Shown here: piece by piece, positions 16,985 through 27,788 of the stretch | Numbering within the stretch: the first letter of the stretch is position 1 | How the letters are laid out: the number at the start of each line of letters is the position of its first letter | Assembly: GCA_025465475.1 (NCBI GenBank) | Contig: JAODMR010000094.1 | Location: 1-57,822, forward strand | From: Micrococcaceae bacterium | Lineage (GTDB): Bacteria; Actinomycetota; Actinomycetes; Actinomycetales; Micrococcaceae | DNA length: 57,822 nucleotides | Direction: 5' to 3' | Notes under the pieces: model-generated | Database searches by the model: none | Told to the model about the DNA's origin: nothing | The model's input: only the letters and a program-made list of their open reading frames with translations | Made by a program: the position numbers and the translations under genes

Positions 16985-17365
16985 TCAACTGAGGAAGGCC
17001 GTCATGCGGATCGAAACGAGAATTCCCGGTAGGTCGACGCCGAGCTTGGCAACGAAGCGCGCCGGCGGGTCGCCCGAAAACCAGCGTGCATACTCCTCAT
17101 TTAATCCCTCAAAGTCTGCTGGGTCAGTCAGCAGTACGCCGACCTCGACGACGTCTCCCAGGCCTGCACCCGCCTCCGTCAGGATGCTCCGGCAGTTCGT
17201 GAGAACCTGGCGCGTCTGATCCTGGATGCTGTCACCGGCCAGTTGACCGGTGTTCGGGTCGGTGCCAACCATCCCCGAGACGAACACGAACGGCCCCGCT
17301 TTGATGCCCTGGCTGAAGAAGGGCGAACTGGGCGCTTTGGCCGACCGTACGATCTCCTTAGCCAT
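16985..17365 (-). CDS. RidA family protein (Rid/YER057c/UK114)
   Basis: Cytoplasmic protein of 126 residues in the reactive imine/enamine deaminase family. FSQGIKAGPFVFVSGMVGTD near residues 17-36 and the C-terminal GVDLPGILVSIRMTAFL match the family. The arginine expected in deaminase-active members occupies a position near residue 119 (SIRMTAF). It is a single gene between the PAP2 phosphatase and the MFS exporter; 154 bases upstream of the PAP2 start side hold nothing recognisable. Confidence 0.88.
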   Translation of the reverse strand: MAKEIVRSAKAPSSPFFSQGIKAGPFVFVSGMVGTDPNTGQLAGDSIQDQTRQVLTNCRSILTEAGAGLGDVVEVGVLLTDPADFEGLNEEYARWFSGDPPARFVAKLGVDLPGILVSIRMTAFLS

Positions 17366-17450
17366 GGACGGGTCCTTTCCTGGCCCAAACGGATATTGGA
17401 AGCAGAATCACAGTCATTGCCGAATCGCGCAACCCTGGCCCTGGGTACCG

Positions 17451-18692
17451 TTACGACCCGGCCGGCTCGGCCACCGGCTGGCGCGTGACCCGGGAGGTCA
17501 CCAGAGCCAAAAGCGACGCCAGCAGCAGCACTACAGCGCTCGCCACGAATGTGCCGCGGTAGCGGATGGAATCAAACAGGAGGCCGCCCAGGGTGGAACC
17601 AAGGGCGATGCATGTCTGCACCACGGCCACCATCAGGCCTCCACCCTGTTCGGCGTTGGAAGGCATGGCCTTGGCGATCCAGCTCCACCAGCCGACCGGT
17701 GCTGACGTTCCCAGCAGCCCCCATAGACCCAGGAGGACGACGACGGCAGGGAACCAGGCGCCGAAAGGGACCAGGGCCGCCGCGATGAGCGCCATCAGCG
17801 CAGGGATGATGGCCAGTGTCCAGTACAGCCTTCGTCCCAGGAAGCGGCCGATCAGGACGGTGCCGGCAAAGCCTGTTACTCCTAGTACGAGCAGGACGAA
17901 CGAGATAGAGGCCACGTTGATCCGGGTCACGGTCTCCAGGAACGGACGGATATAGGTAAAGAGGATGAACTGGCCCATGAAGAAAGCGCCGCAGGCCGCC
18001 AGGCCCCACGCGATGGGCCGGTTCCGGAACGCGGTGAAGATCGAGAAGATGTCCCGGATTGTCGTTGATCGCTGAGGGACCTTAAGGGAAGGCAGGCTGA
18101 TCCACTGCCAGACCAGGCAGAGGATGGCCACCGGCACCAGGCAAAAGAACGCCCCCCGCCACCCGATGATGGAACCGAGATAACTGCCCAACGGCGCGGC
18201 GAGCACGGTTGCGAGCGCGTTGCCGCCGTTGAATATGGCCAGGGCGCGGGGTACCCGGGTGGCCGGAACCAAGCGGATGGCGGTGGCTGCCGACATGGAC
18301 CAGAAGCCCCCGATGACCACACCGATGAGTGCCCGTCCGATCATGAAGAGCAGATAGCCCGGTGACAGGGCTACCAAGGCGCCGGAAACGGCCATCACCG
18401 CCGTCAGGCCAAGCAACAGCACCTTGCGGTTGATGCTGCCGGCGAGGGCGGAGATGGACAGGCTCGTCAGCACGGCAAACACACCCGAGATGGCAATGCC
18501 CTGCCCAACCGCCCCCTCGGAAACCTGCAGGTCAGCGGCCATAGGCGTGAGCAGGCTGACGGGCATGAACTCGGAGGCAACCAGCGCGAAGGCGCCGAAC
18601 GACATTGCGAAGACGCCGCCCCAGTGCCCGCGATGGCTGGCGGTAGGACCTTGACTCTGTTGCCCGGAGACGACGGAAGTGTCGGGTGACAT
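17451..18692 (-). CDS. MFS transporter (DHA1-type efflux)
   Basis: A 413-residue protein with twelve predicted membrane segments. The family motif A variant GSINRKVLLL follows segment 2-3, and segment 5 carries the motif C-like stretch LAAPLGSYLGSIIGWRGAFF. The overall pattern is that of sugar, purine or arabinose exporters (AraJ/PbuE-like). The ATG at 18692 has GAGAGG upstream, better than the ATG 36 bases before it. Substrate unknown. Confidence 0.86.
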   Translation of the reverse strand: MSPDTSVVSGQQSQGPTASHRGHWGGVFAMSFGAFALVASEFMPVSLLTPMAADLQVSEGAVGQGIAISGVFAVLTSLSISALAGSINRKVLLLGLTAVMAVSGALVALSPGYLLFMIGRALIGVVIGGFWSMSAATAIRLVPATRVPRALAIFNGGNALATVLAAPLGSYLGSIIGWRGAFFCLVPVAILCLVWQWISLPSLKVPQRSTTIRDIFSIFTAFRNRPIAWGLAACGAFFMGQFILFTYIRPFLETVTRINVASISFVLLVLGVTGFAGTVLIGRFLGRRLYWTLAIIPALMALIAAALVPFGAWFPAVVVLLGLWGLLGTSAPVGWWSWIAKAMPSNAEQGGGLMVAVVQTCIALGSTLGGLLFDSIRYRGTFVASAVVLLLASLLALVTSRVTRQPVAEPAGS

Positions 18693-18827
18693 GGATTGAC
18701 CTCTCGTTGCTGTACTGCTCTGGTCCATCCGATCACGATCCGGCTCCGGGAGGGAGGTTCTCTTCAGGGGAGGTACCGGTGGTACCCGTCTAACGCCCGC
18801 ACGCGTGTTCAGTTCATCCCGTGGCCG

Positions 18828-21212
<2,385 letters not shown>

Positions 21213-21363
21213 GATTACTGCTCCTTCGCAGTTGATGGCGTGCAGGCGCCCCCGTCGGCGCGCCCGGGAAGGGCGGGTGTTGGGGGAAGTCCTGTCCACA
21301 GTGACAGGTCTCCGGCGCTCTTTCCACGTGACGTCTGCCACACTGACCTTGTGAATTTTTTCG

Positions 21364-22182
21364 CTAATGCTTGAGGTTCATCCGCTGCAGGATCGTCGCA
21401 GCCATTTCCTCAACCGAGACGGTGGCCGAATTCAGGTAGGGGATCCTGTGCGAGACGTACAACTCCTCGGCGCTGCGCAATTCGAATCCACATTGCCGCA
21501 ACGAGGCATACGCTGAGCCGCGGCGGCGTTCGGTGCGAATCTGGCTCAGCCGCAAAGGGTTGGAAGACAGGCCGAAACACTTCGCAACAAAGGGCCGCAA
21601 CGCCTTGGGAAGCCCTTCCCGTTCAAAGTCTTCTTCCACGAGTGGGAAGTTCGCGGCGAAGATGCCGTGTTGCAGGGCCAGGTACATGGTGGTGGGTGTT
21701 TTGCCGCAGCGGGAGGGTGCCACCAAAATGACCTGGGCCTTTTCCAGTGCACGCAGGCTTTGGCCGTCGTCGTGTTCCATCGCGTACTCGACGGCGGCCA
21801 TCCGGGATTGGTACCGCTCCGCATTGCCCAGGCCATGGGCCCTGCCGGGCTCGCCGCTGGCCGGAGAACCGAGGGCCCGCTCCAACTGTCCAACATGCGC
21901 ACCGATGAGATCGACGATCATCCCCTGAGACGTGGCCAGCACCTCGCGGATGTCGCTGCTGACCGCGGTGGAAAAGACAATCGGCTGCAGCCCGGAGGCG
22001 GCCAGTTTATCGATGCCAGCGACCACGGCTCGGGCCTGCTCCGCCGTGGTGATGAAAGGGACAGTGATGCGGTCGAAGGTGATCGCAGGGAATTGCGTCA
22101 GCAGCGTGTTGCCAAGCGTTTCAGCAGTGATGCCGGTGCTGTCCGAGAGAAAGTAGACAGTTCTGAGCTCGTCGGTGGTCAT
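21364..22182 (-). CDS. ppsR: Pyruvate, water dikinase regulatory protein (bifunctional kinase/pyrophosphorylase)
   Basis: DUF299 protein of 272 residues that inactivates PEP synthase by ADP-dependent phosphorylation of a threonine next to the catalytic histidine, and reverses this with phosphate. The start is [20 protein letters not shown], the nucleotide loop reads [17 protein letters not shown], and the C-terminus keeps [18 protein letters not shown]. The target Thr419 is conserved in the adjacent ppsA. The ATG at 22182 is the family start; the upstream extension is not conserved. Confidence 0.93.
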   Translation of the reverse strand: MTTDELRTVYFLSDSTGITAETLGNTLLTQFPAITFDRITVPFITTAEQARAVVAGIDKLAASGLQPIVFSTAVSSDIREVLATSQGMIVDLIGAHVGQLERALGSPASGEPGRAHGLGNAERYQSRMAAVEYAMEHDDGQSLRALEKAQVILVAPSRCGKTPTTMYLALQHGIFAANFPLVEEDFEREGLPKALRPFVAKCFGLSSNPLRLSQIRTERRRGSAYASLRQCGFELRSAEELYVSHRIPYLNSATVSVEEMAATILQRMNLKH

Positions 22183-22283
22183 GCACGCATTCTCCACCAG
22201 TGCTGCGGTCCTCGAACCCACCTAAGGGACTAACGGAGGTCATGGACGGTTCGCTTTGCGCGGGGTCCGCCTAGCATGTCCGC

Positions 22284-22805
22284 ATGGGCAGCAGAAACTT
22301 CCTCATCGAGGGTGGTTCCGGAACCGGGAAAACAACGGTGTGCGAGGAGTTGGCACGGCGTGGGTACCACACCATCCACGGTGACCGGGTTTTGGCCTAC
22401 CAGGGCGACCCGGACACCGGTGCACCGGTGATCGTCTCGGGGCTTGCAGTCCACGACCATCACCTTTGGCGCGTCGAGGAGGTGCAGGCGCTCGTCGAGG
22501 ATCGATCGGAGGCGGTGACGTTTTTCTGCGGAGGTTCAAGGAACTTCGCGAAGTTCATCGACCTGTTCGACGGCGTCTTCGTCCTCGAGGTTGATGACGA
22601 GACCCTCACCCGACGGCTCGATGAGCGGCCGGAGGACGAGTGGGGCGGGCGGGGCCGACCCGCGGAACGGGACCTCATCGTTCGGCTGCATCGCGGGAAA
22701 GAGGATGTTCCCCGTGGCATCCCGATCGACGCCACCGCCCCGCTCGCGGACGTCGTCGACGAGATCCTGGCGAGAAGCCGGGAGGCCGGGAGCCCAGCCC
22801 GCTAA
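22284..22805 (+). CDS. P-loop nucleotide-binding protein, kinase-like
   Basis: A 173-residue protein starting with a Walker A motif, FLIEGGSGTGKTTVCEELA, at residues 6-24. A Walker B-like FDGVFVLEVDD and an Arg-rich lid RLDERPEDEWGGRGRPAERD follow. This pattern fits a small nucleoside- or shikimate-kinase-like enzyme, but the substrate is not recognisable. It is divergent from ppsR. Confidence 0.78.
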   Translation: MGSRNFLIEGGSGTGKTTVCEELARRGYHTIHGDRVLAYQGDPDTGAPVIVSGLAVHDHHLWRVEEVQALVEDRSEAVTFFCGGSRNFAKFIDLFDGVFVLEVDDETLTRRLDERPEDEWGGRGRPAERDLIVRLHRGKEDVPRGIPIDATAPLADVVDEILARSREAGSPAR

Positions 22806-22920
22806 GGGATCCCCTGCTGATCGGCCCCGGTGCCACGTCGGTGGCCAGCAGGAATGGGACGCCCGGGAAAGCCGACCTAGGATGGAGGGCAATAGCAGCG
22901 GGGAAAGGGTTTCATAGCGC

Positions 22921-24183
22921 ATGTCTGAGGGATCTCCGGGGCCGAACGGTCGTTCTGGGCGGAAGGGGCCATCCCAAAGAGTGAGGAATTTCGCCCTGCC
23001 CGTCGCCGTCGGCCTGGTCGTTGCCGGGTGTGGAGCAGCGAGCATCGCCAGCGGACTTCATGCCAAGGCCCAGGATCAGGCCGCCCAGGCAGCCGCCGTG
23101 TTGCCGGTGTGTGAGGTTCCGGACAGGGCCGCTCTGGTCCCCGATTCTGGGACCCTCTTCGGCGTCAACCTGGACCTGCAGGCCAAACCCCTGTCCGCCT
23201 ATGCCCGGGACCTGGGCCACAAGCCGGCCGTGAGCGTGTCCTTCACCGGGTTCCCCTACACGGCCGGGGAACGGGCGGATTTGCAGCGCGCCGTCGAGCA
23301 AATCCGCGCCGACGGTCACATGATGCTGCTGACCCTGGAGCCCACGAACGGCCTGGACGCAGTCACTGCAGAATCCGCCGATACCCTCGCCTTGGACCTC
23401 GCCGGATTCAACAACGACGGCGTACCGGTCATCGTCAGGTTCGCCCACGAGATGAACGGCTCCTGGTACCCGTGGTCGCAGCAGCCGGCCCGCTACATTT
23501 CCGCCTTTCGGACGATGGCGGCGGCAGTGCATGCCCATGCTCCCGGCTCAGCGATGATGTGGGCACCCAACTACGGGGGCGGCTATCCCTTCGGTGGCGG
23601 CCAGTACGAGGCGGCACCCGGTTCCGCCGACTTCACCGCCCTCGACACCAACTCCGACGGCGCGCTGACCATGAGCGACGACGCTTACGCGCCCTACTAC
23701 CCGGGTGACGACGCCGTGGACTGGGTGGGAATGTCCCTCTACCACTGGGGATCCGCCTACCCCTGGGGCGAGAACGAACTGCCGGAGCCGGACAAATTCG
23801 CCCAAGAGCTCACGGGGAATTATTCCGGCGCGAACGGGGACGACACGCTCCTTCCGGACTTCTACGGGACCTACGCCGTCCAGCACGGCAAGCCGGTTGC
23901 CATCCCGGAAACAGCAGCACTCTTCGTGCCGGACACCGGCGGGGAACCGGAACTGGCGATCAAGCAGGCCTGGTGGGAACAACTCTTTGATCCCGGCACC
24001 GCCGCACAATTTCCGCAGCTGAAAATGATCAACTGGTTCGAGTGGGACAAGGAAGAGCCAGAGGTCAAGGGCAGGGTGGACTGGACCATCACCAACACCC
24101 CGCTCATACGCGAGGCCTTCACGGCTGCACTGCCCAACTGGTTCCAATACGGCCCGGCACGGTCCTGCACGCCACGCAGCTGA
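22921..24183 (+). CDS. Secreted GH26-like glycoside hydrolase (beta-mannanase type)
   Basis: Exported enzyme of 420 residues. A basic N-terminus leads into a hydrophobic segment ending in VAGC (Cys37), so it is a membrane-anchored or lipoprotein enzyme. The catalytic acid/base is in RFAHEMNGSWYPW (Glu177), the GH26 signature, and Glu330 in VAIPETAALF is the likely nucleophile. An insertion at about residues 242-254, DTNSDGALTMSDD, looks like an EF-hand calcium loop. Mannan, xylan or beta-1,3-glucan are possible substrates. It is a single gene with no transporter next to it. Confidence 0.82.
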   Translation: MSEGSPGPNGRSGRKGPSQRVRNFALPVAVGLVVAGCGAASIASGLHAKAQDQAAQAAAVLPVCEVPDRAALVPDSGTLFGVNLDLQAKPLSAYARDLGHKPAVSVSFTGFPYTAGERADLQRAVEQIRADGHMMLLTLEPTNGLDAVTAESADTLALDLAGFNNDGVPVIVRFAHEMNGSWYPWSQQPARYISAFRTMAAAVHAHAPGSAMMWAPNYGGGYPFGGGQYEAAPGSADFTALDTNSDGALTMSDDAYAPYYPGDDAVDWVGMSLYHWGSAYPWGENELPEPDKFAQELTGNYSGANGDDTLLPDFYGTYAVQHGKPVAIPETAALFVPDTGGEPELAIKQAWWEQLFDPGTAAQFPQLKMINWFEWDKEEPEVKGRVDWTITNTPLIREAFTAALPNWFQYGPARSCTPRS

Positions 24184-24399
24184 CCAATCGCTGCCCACGT
24201 CCCTCCTGGCGGATCACCACGAGGTGAAAGTGCGGGTGCAGGTGGCCGGGAGCTTAAGTTCTGGCAAATGCTTAAATTTCGTGCCGTCAGGGGCCCAACC
24301 TGAACGAGGAATCGGCGTAGGTTTCAGGTGCAGTGCCAAGGCGCCGGGCCGGAACGTCGGACCGGGAGCCGGTCCAGGAACACCATCGAACGGAACACC

Positions 24400-26601
24400 A
24401 TGAAAACCACAACACGAAAGTTTATTGCGGCGGCGGGGCTCACCGCCCTGACGTCGACGATGACGGCGGGACTGCTGGCAGGCGGTAGTGCTCCCGCGCA
24501 GGCTGTTGTCACCGGAGGCCTGACGGCAACACCCATCAAGCATGTGGTGGTGATCTTCGGGGAAAACGTCTCCTTTGATCATTACTTCGCCACCTACCCG
24601 AAGGCCGCGAATGTCCCCGGCGAGCGGCAGCAGGGCTCAGGCACGGCCGCCGCCTCCTTCATACCGGCCGCTGACACGCCCACGCAGATTTCCACGCTGG
24701 CCCATGACGGCCTCCTCGCGCCGAACAATCCCAACACGGTCCAGCCGGCCCGCCTGTCGCCGGCGCAGGCAGTGACGTGCGATCAGGACCACAACTACCA
24801 GGCCGAACAGGAGGCCTACAACAACGGTCTGATGAACAAGTTCGTGGAGTTCACCTCGCGTGACGCGTGCGGGCCCAATCAGTTCGGGCAACCGGGGCTG
24901 ACCATGGACTACTACGACGGCAACACGGTCACCGGGATGTGGAACTACGCCCAGAACTATGCAATGAGTGACGCCCACTTCAACACGGTCTTCGGGCCTT
25001 CCACCCCGGGGGCACTGAATCTGGTCTCCGGCCAGACCCACGGTGTCACTGAATACACCCCCGCCGGCGCTCCGGTCATTCCCAGCGAAAGCGACTACAC
25101 CGTCCGGGTGCCTGACACGAACGGCGTCGGAACCGTCATTAACGACCCGGACCCCGTTTACGACGACTGTTCCAATTCCAGTCACACCAAGACCAACAAC
25201 CTCGCCGCCATGCAGGGCCGGAACGTGGGGGACCTTTTGAACGCCAAAGGCGTCAGCTGGGGCTGGTTCCAGGGTGGCTTCACCCCCACCACCGCCGCTT
25301 CCTCCGACGGGTCAACTCCCGCCGCCTGCCTTTCCTCCCACGTCAACGCCGCCGGCGCTGCCACGGTCGACTATTCCCCGCATCACCAGCCGTTCCAGTA
25401 CTACGCGTCCACCTCGAACCCGCACCACCTTCCGCCAGCCTCGGAGGCGGAAATCGGGCACAACGGACAGGCCAATCACCAGTACGACCTCACGGCCTTC
25501 GATCAGGTTGTCAACACCGACAACCTTCCCGCAGTGACGTTCCTCAAGGCCGGGCAATACCAGGACGGACATGCCGCCTACTCCGACCCGGTGGATGAAC
25601 AAAACTTTGTCACCGCACAGGTCAACGCGATCCAAAAATCCAAGAACTGGGACAGCACCGCCGTCATCCTCGCTTACGACGACTCCGACGGCTGGTACGA
25701 CCACGTGGCAGCCGCGGTGAAGAACGCCTCCGGAACAACCGACGACGCTGCCTGGTGCCTGAACGCCTACAACAGCGGCGTACCCGCGGCAGGAGGGTAC
25801 GCGGACCGCTGCGGCCCCGGGCCGCGGCTGCCGCTGATCGTGATTTCCCCCTTCGCGAAGAAGAACTTTGTGGATCACACGCAGACTGACCAAGCCTCCA
25901 TCCTGCGCTTCATCGAGGACAACTGGCAGACCGGACACATCGGGGACGCTGCGGCCGACGCGACGGCAGCGCCCATCACGGCCATGTTCAACTTCCATCA
26001 CCCGCGCAACGACAAGGTCCTGCTGAATGAACAGACCGGCGCCCTAACGGTGCCGGCGCCGTCCTTCCGCGACGTTCCGCCGGAAAACCAGTTCCATTCA
26101 GAGATCACCTGGCTGGCTCAGGCAGGCGTCACCTCCGGCTATGACGACGGAACCTTCCGTCCCACAGAACCGGTCCACCGCGACGCCATGGCAGCTTTTC
26201 TCTATCGCCTGGCCGGCAACCCCGGCTACACCCCACCCACCGTCTCACCCTTCACCGACGTCGCCCCGGACAGCCAGTTCTATAAGGAAATCAGCTGGCT
26301 TGCGGACCAAGGAATATCCACGGGCTGGCCCGACCACAGCTTCCGCCCGCTTGAGCCGGTGAACCGGGACGCGATGGCTGCCTTCCTGTATCGCTTCGCC
26401 GGATCACCGCCGTACACCGCCCCGGCCGTGTCCTTCTTCCAGGACGTCACCGGGAACAACCAGTACTACCGGGAAATCAACTGGCTCGCCGCCCAACACA
26501 TCACGTTCGGTTACGACGACCGGATCTTCCGGCCCCTGCAGTCGATCAACAGGGACGCCACCGCCGCGTTCCTCTACCGCCTCGACAGGGCCGGATTCTG
26601 A
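24400..26601 (+). CDS. Secreted phospholipase C/acid phosphatase-family phosphoesterase with three SLH repeats
   Basis: Extracellular protein of 733 residues. A signal peptide ends at about residue 35 (SAPAQA). A phosphoesterase domain begins with IKHVVVIFGENVSFDHYF (residues 46-63), carrying the metal- and nucleophile-binding region of the phospholipase C/acid phosphatase superfamily, and extends to about residue 540. VILAYDDSDGWYDHV gives further metal ligands. The last about 180 residues hold three SLH-type repeats (ITWLAQAGVTSGYDDGTFRP, ISWLADQGISTGWPDHSFRP, INWLAAQHITFGYDDRIFRP) that usually anchor proteins to cell-wall polymers. The ATG at 24400 begins a clear signal peptide. The 216 bases upstream show no feature I can support. 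Confidence 0.87.
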   Translation: MKTTTRKFIAAAGLTALTSTMTAGLLAGGSAPAQAVVTGGLTATPIKHVVVIFGENVSFDHYFATYPKAANVPGERQQGSGTAAASFIPAADTPTQISTLAHDGLLAPNNPNTVQPARLSPAQAVTCDQDHNYQAEQEAYNNGLMNKFVEFTSRDACGPNQFGQPGLTMDYYDGNTVTGMWNYAQNYAMSDAHFNTVFGPSTPGALNLVSGQTHGVTEYTPAGAPVIPSESDYTVRVPDTNGVGTVINDPDPVYDDCSNSSHTKTNNLAAMQGRNVGDLLNAKGVSWGWFQGGFTPTTAASSDGSTPAACLSSHVNAAGAATVDYSPHHQPFQYYASTSNPHHLPPASEAEIGHNGQANHQYDLTAFDQVVNTDNLPAVTFLKAGQYQDGHAAYSDPVDEQNFVTAQVNAIQKSKNWDSTAVILAYDDSDGWYDHVAAAVKNASGTTDDAAWCLNAYNSGVPAAGGYADRCGPGPRLPLIVISPFAKKNFVDHTQTDQASILRFIEDNWQTGHIGDAAADATAAPITAMFNFHHPRNDKVLLNEQTGALTVPAPSFRDVPPENQFHSEITWLAQAGVTSGYDDGTFRPTEPVHRDAMAAFLYRLAGNPGYTPPTVSPFTDVAPDSQFYKEISWLADQGISTGWPDHSFRPLEPVNRDAMAAFLYRFAGSPPYTAPAVSFFQDVTGNNQYYREINWLAAQHITFGYDDRIFRPLQSINRDATAAFLYRLDRAGF

Positions 26602-26619
26602 CCGACGTCTGCGATTGCA

Positions 26620-26662
26620 CCCAGTCCCACGCCGGCCGTCACGGGCTCGGCGTGGGACTGGG
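26620..26662. terminator. Bidirectional hairpin terminator
   Basis: CCCAGTCCCACGCC (26620-26633) and its exact complement GGCGTGGGACTGGG (26649-26662) form a 14-bp stem with a 15-base loop. It lies between the convergent phosphoesterase and AI-2E transporter genes. There is no long T-run, as is common for actinobacterial terminators. Confidence 0.75.
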
Positions 26663-26685
26663 CGTGCATCCAACCCGGTCTGGCT

Positions 26686-27786
26686 CTATTGGTCCGCCGC
26701 GTCCAGGGGCGCGGTAACAGTTGTGTCGCGGCCGGTGCAGGTCGCGAAGACCGTCCAGCCGACGGCGGTTAATGGGACGGCGAGCAGCGCGCCGACGACG
26801 CCGGCGAGCATGGCGCCCGAGGCCAGGGCGAGAATGATGACCAGGCCATTGATGTGCAGGACCTTGCCCATCAGGAGAGGTTGCAGCAGGTGGTGTTCGA
26901 GTTGGTTGGCCCCAACCAGCACGATCAGCACGATCAGCGCCACGATTGGTCCGTTTTCGACCAGGGCGACCAGAACGGCGAGGCTCCCCGCCGCTGTGGC
27001 ACCAATGATCGGAACGAAACCGCCAATGAAGACGAAAACGGCCAGCGGCAACGCCAGCGGTACGCCCAGAATGAGCAGGGCTAGAAGAATAATCAGGGCA
27101 TCGATGGCTGCGATGATCGCCGTTCCGCGCAGGTACCCGCCCAGGACCGTCGTGCTGCGTTCGGCCGCGAGGTGGGCCGTGGCCCGGTGACGGGCAGGAA
27201 GGAAGCCGAACAGGAAGCGCCGGATTGTTGTTCCATCCTTGAGAAAGAAGAACAGGATGACGGCCATCAGAATCGTTCCCGCGAGAATTTCACCAATGGT
27301 GCGCAGTCCCGTGATCGCGCTGGTTCCGAGGGTGCCCGTGGAGAAGAACTTCTCGACCTCGCGTTGCACGGCGCCGATCTGGGCGTCCGTCAGGGCTAGG
27401 GGACCGTTGGTCAGGAACGTGTGTAACTGGTCAATTCCTGCGACGGCACGGACGGCCAGTTCCTTGGATTGGCCCCTGATGAGGGAGACGATGCCGGTGA
27501 TGATTCCGCCGAAGATACCGAGGATGACGATGAAGCAGGCCGCGACCGCCAAGGCGCGCGGCCAGCGGTGCAGGGTGAGCCAGCGCACGGCCGGCGCGAT
27601 CGCGGAGGCGAGGATCAAGGCGATCAGCACTGGTGTGAGGACCAGCGGAACCCGTGTGGCAGCCCACACGCTGCCACACACCAGGGCTGCCACCAGGAGC
27701 ACCTGCGCGGATCTGATCGCTGCCCGGCCCAGGCGTGTGCCCCAGATGGGTGGCACTGGCGGCTTGTCATCTCGATATTCATTCAT
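26686..27786 (-). CDS. AI-2E family transporter (PerM/TqsA-like)
   Basis: A 366-residue integral membrane protein with about eight hydrophobic segments. The arrangement is typical of the family: two N-terminal segments, a soluble central region (residues about 110-170), then GTILMAVILFFFLKDGTTIR and the conserved ANQLEHHLLQPLLMGKVLHI near the end. Family members export autoinducer-2, ions or small molecules; the substrate here is unknown. It starts two bases after the stop of the phosphoesterase gene, so the two form an operon. Confidence 0.9.
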   Translation of the reverse strand: MNEYRDDKPPVPPIWGTRLGRAAIRSAQVLLVAALVCGSVWAATRVPLVLTPVLIALILASAIAPAVRWLTLHRWPRALAVAACFIVILGIFGGIITGIVSLIRGQSKELAVRAVAGIDQLHTFLTNGPLALTDAQIGAVQREVEKFFSTGTLGTSAITGLRTIGEILAGTILMAVILFFFLKDGTTIRRFLFGFLPARHRATAHLAAERSTTVLGGYLRGTAIIAAIDALIILLALLILGVPLALPLAVFVFIGGFVPIIGATAAGSLAVLVALVENGPIVALIVLIVLVGANQLEHHLLQPLLMGKVLHINGLVIILALASGAMLAGVVGALLAVPLTAVGWTVFATCTGRDTTVTAPLDAADQ

Positions 27787-27788
27787 GG

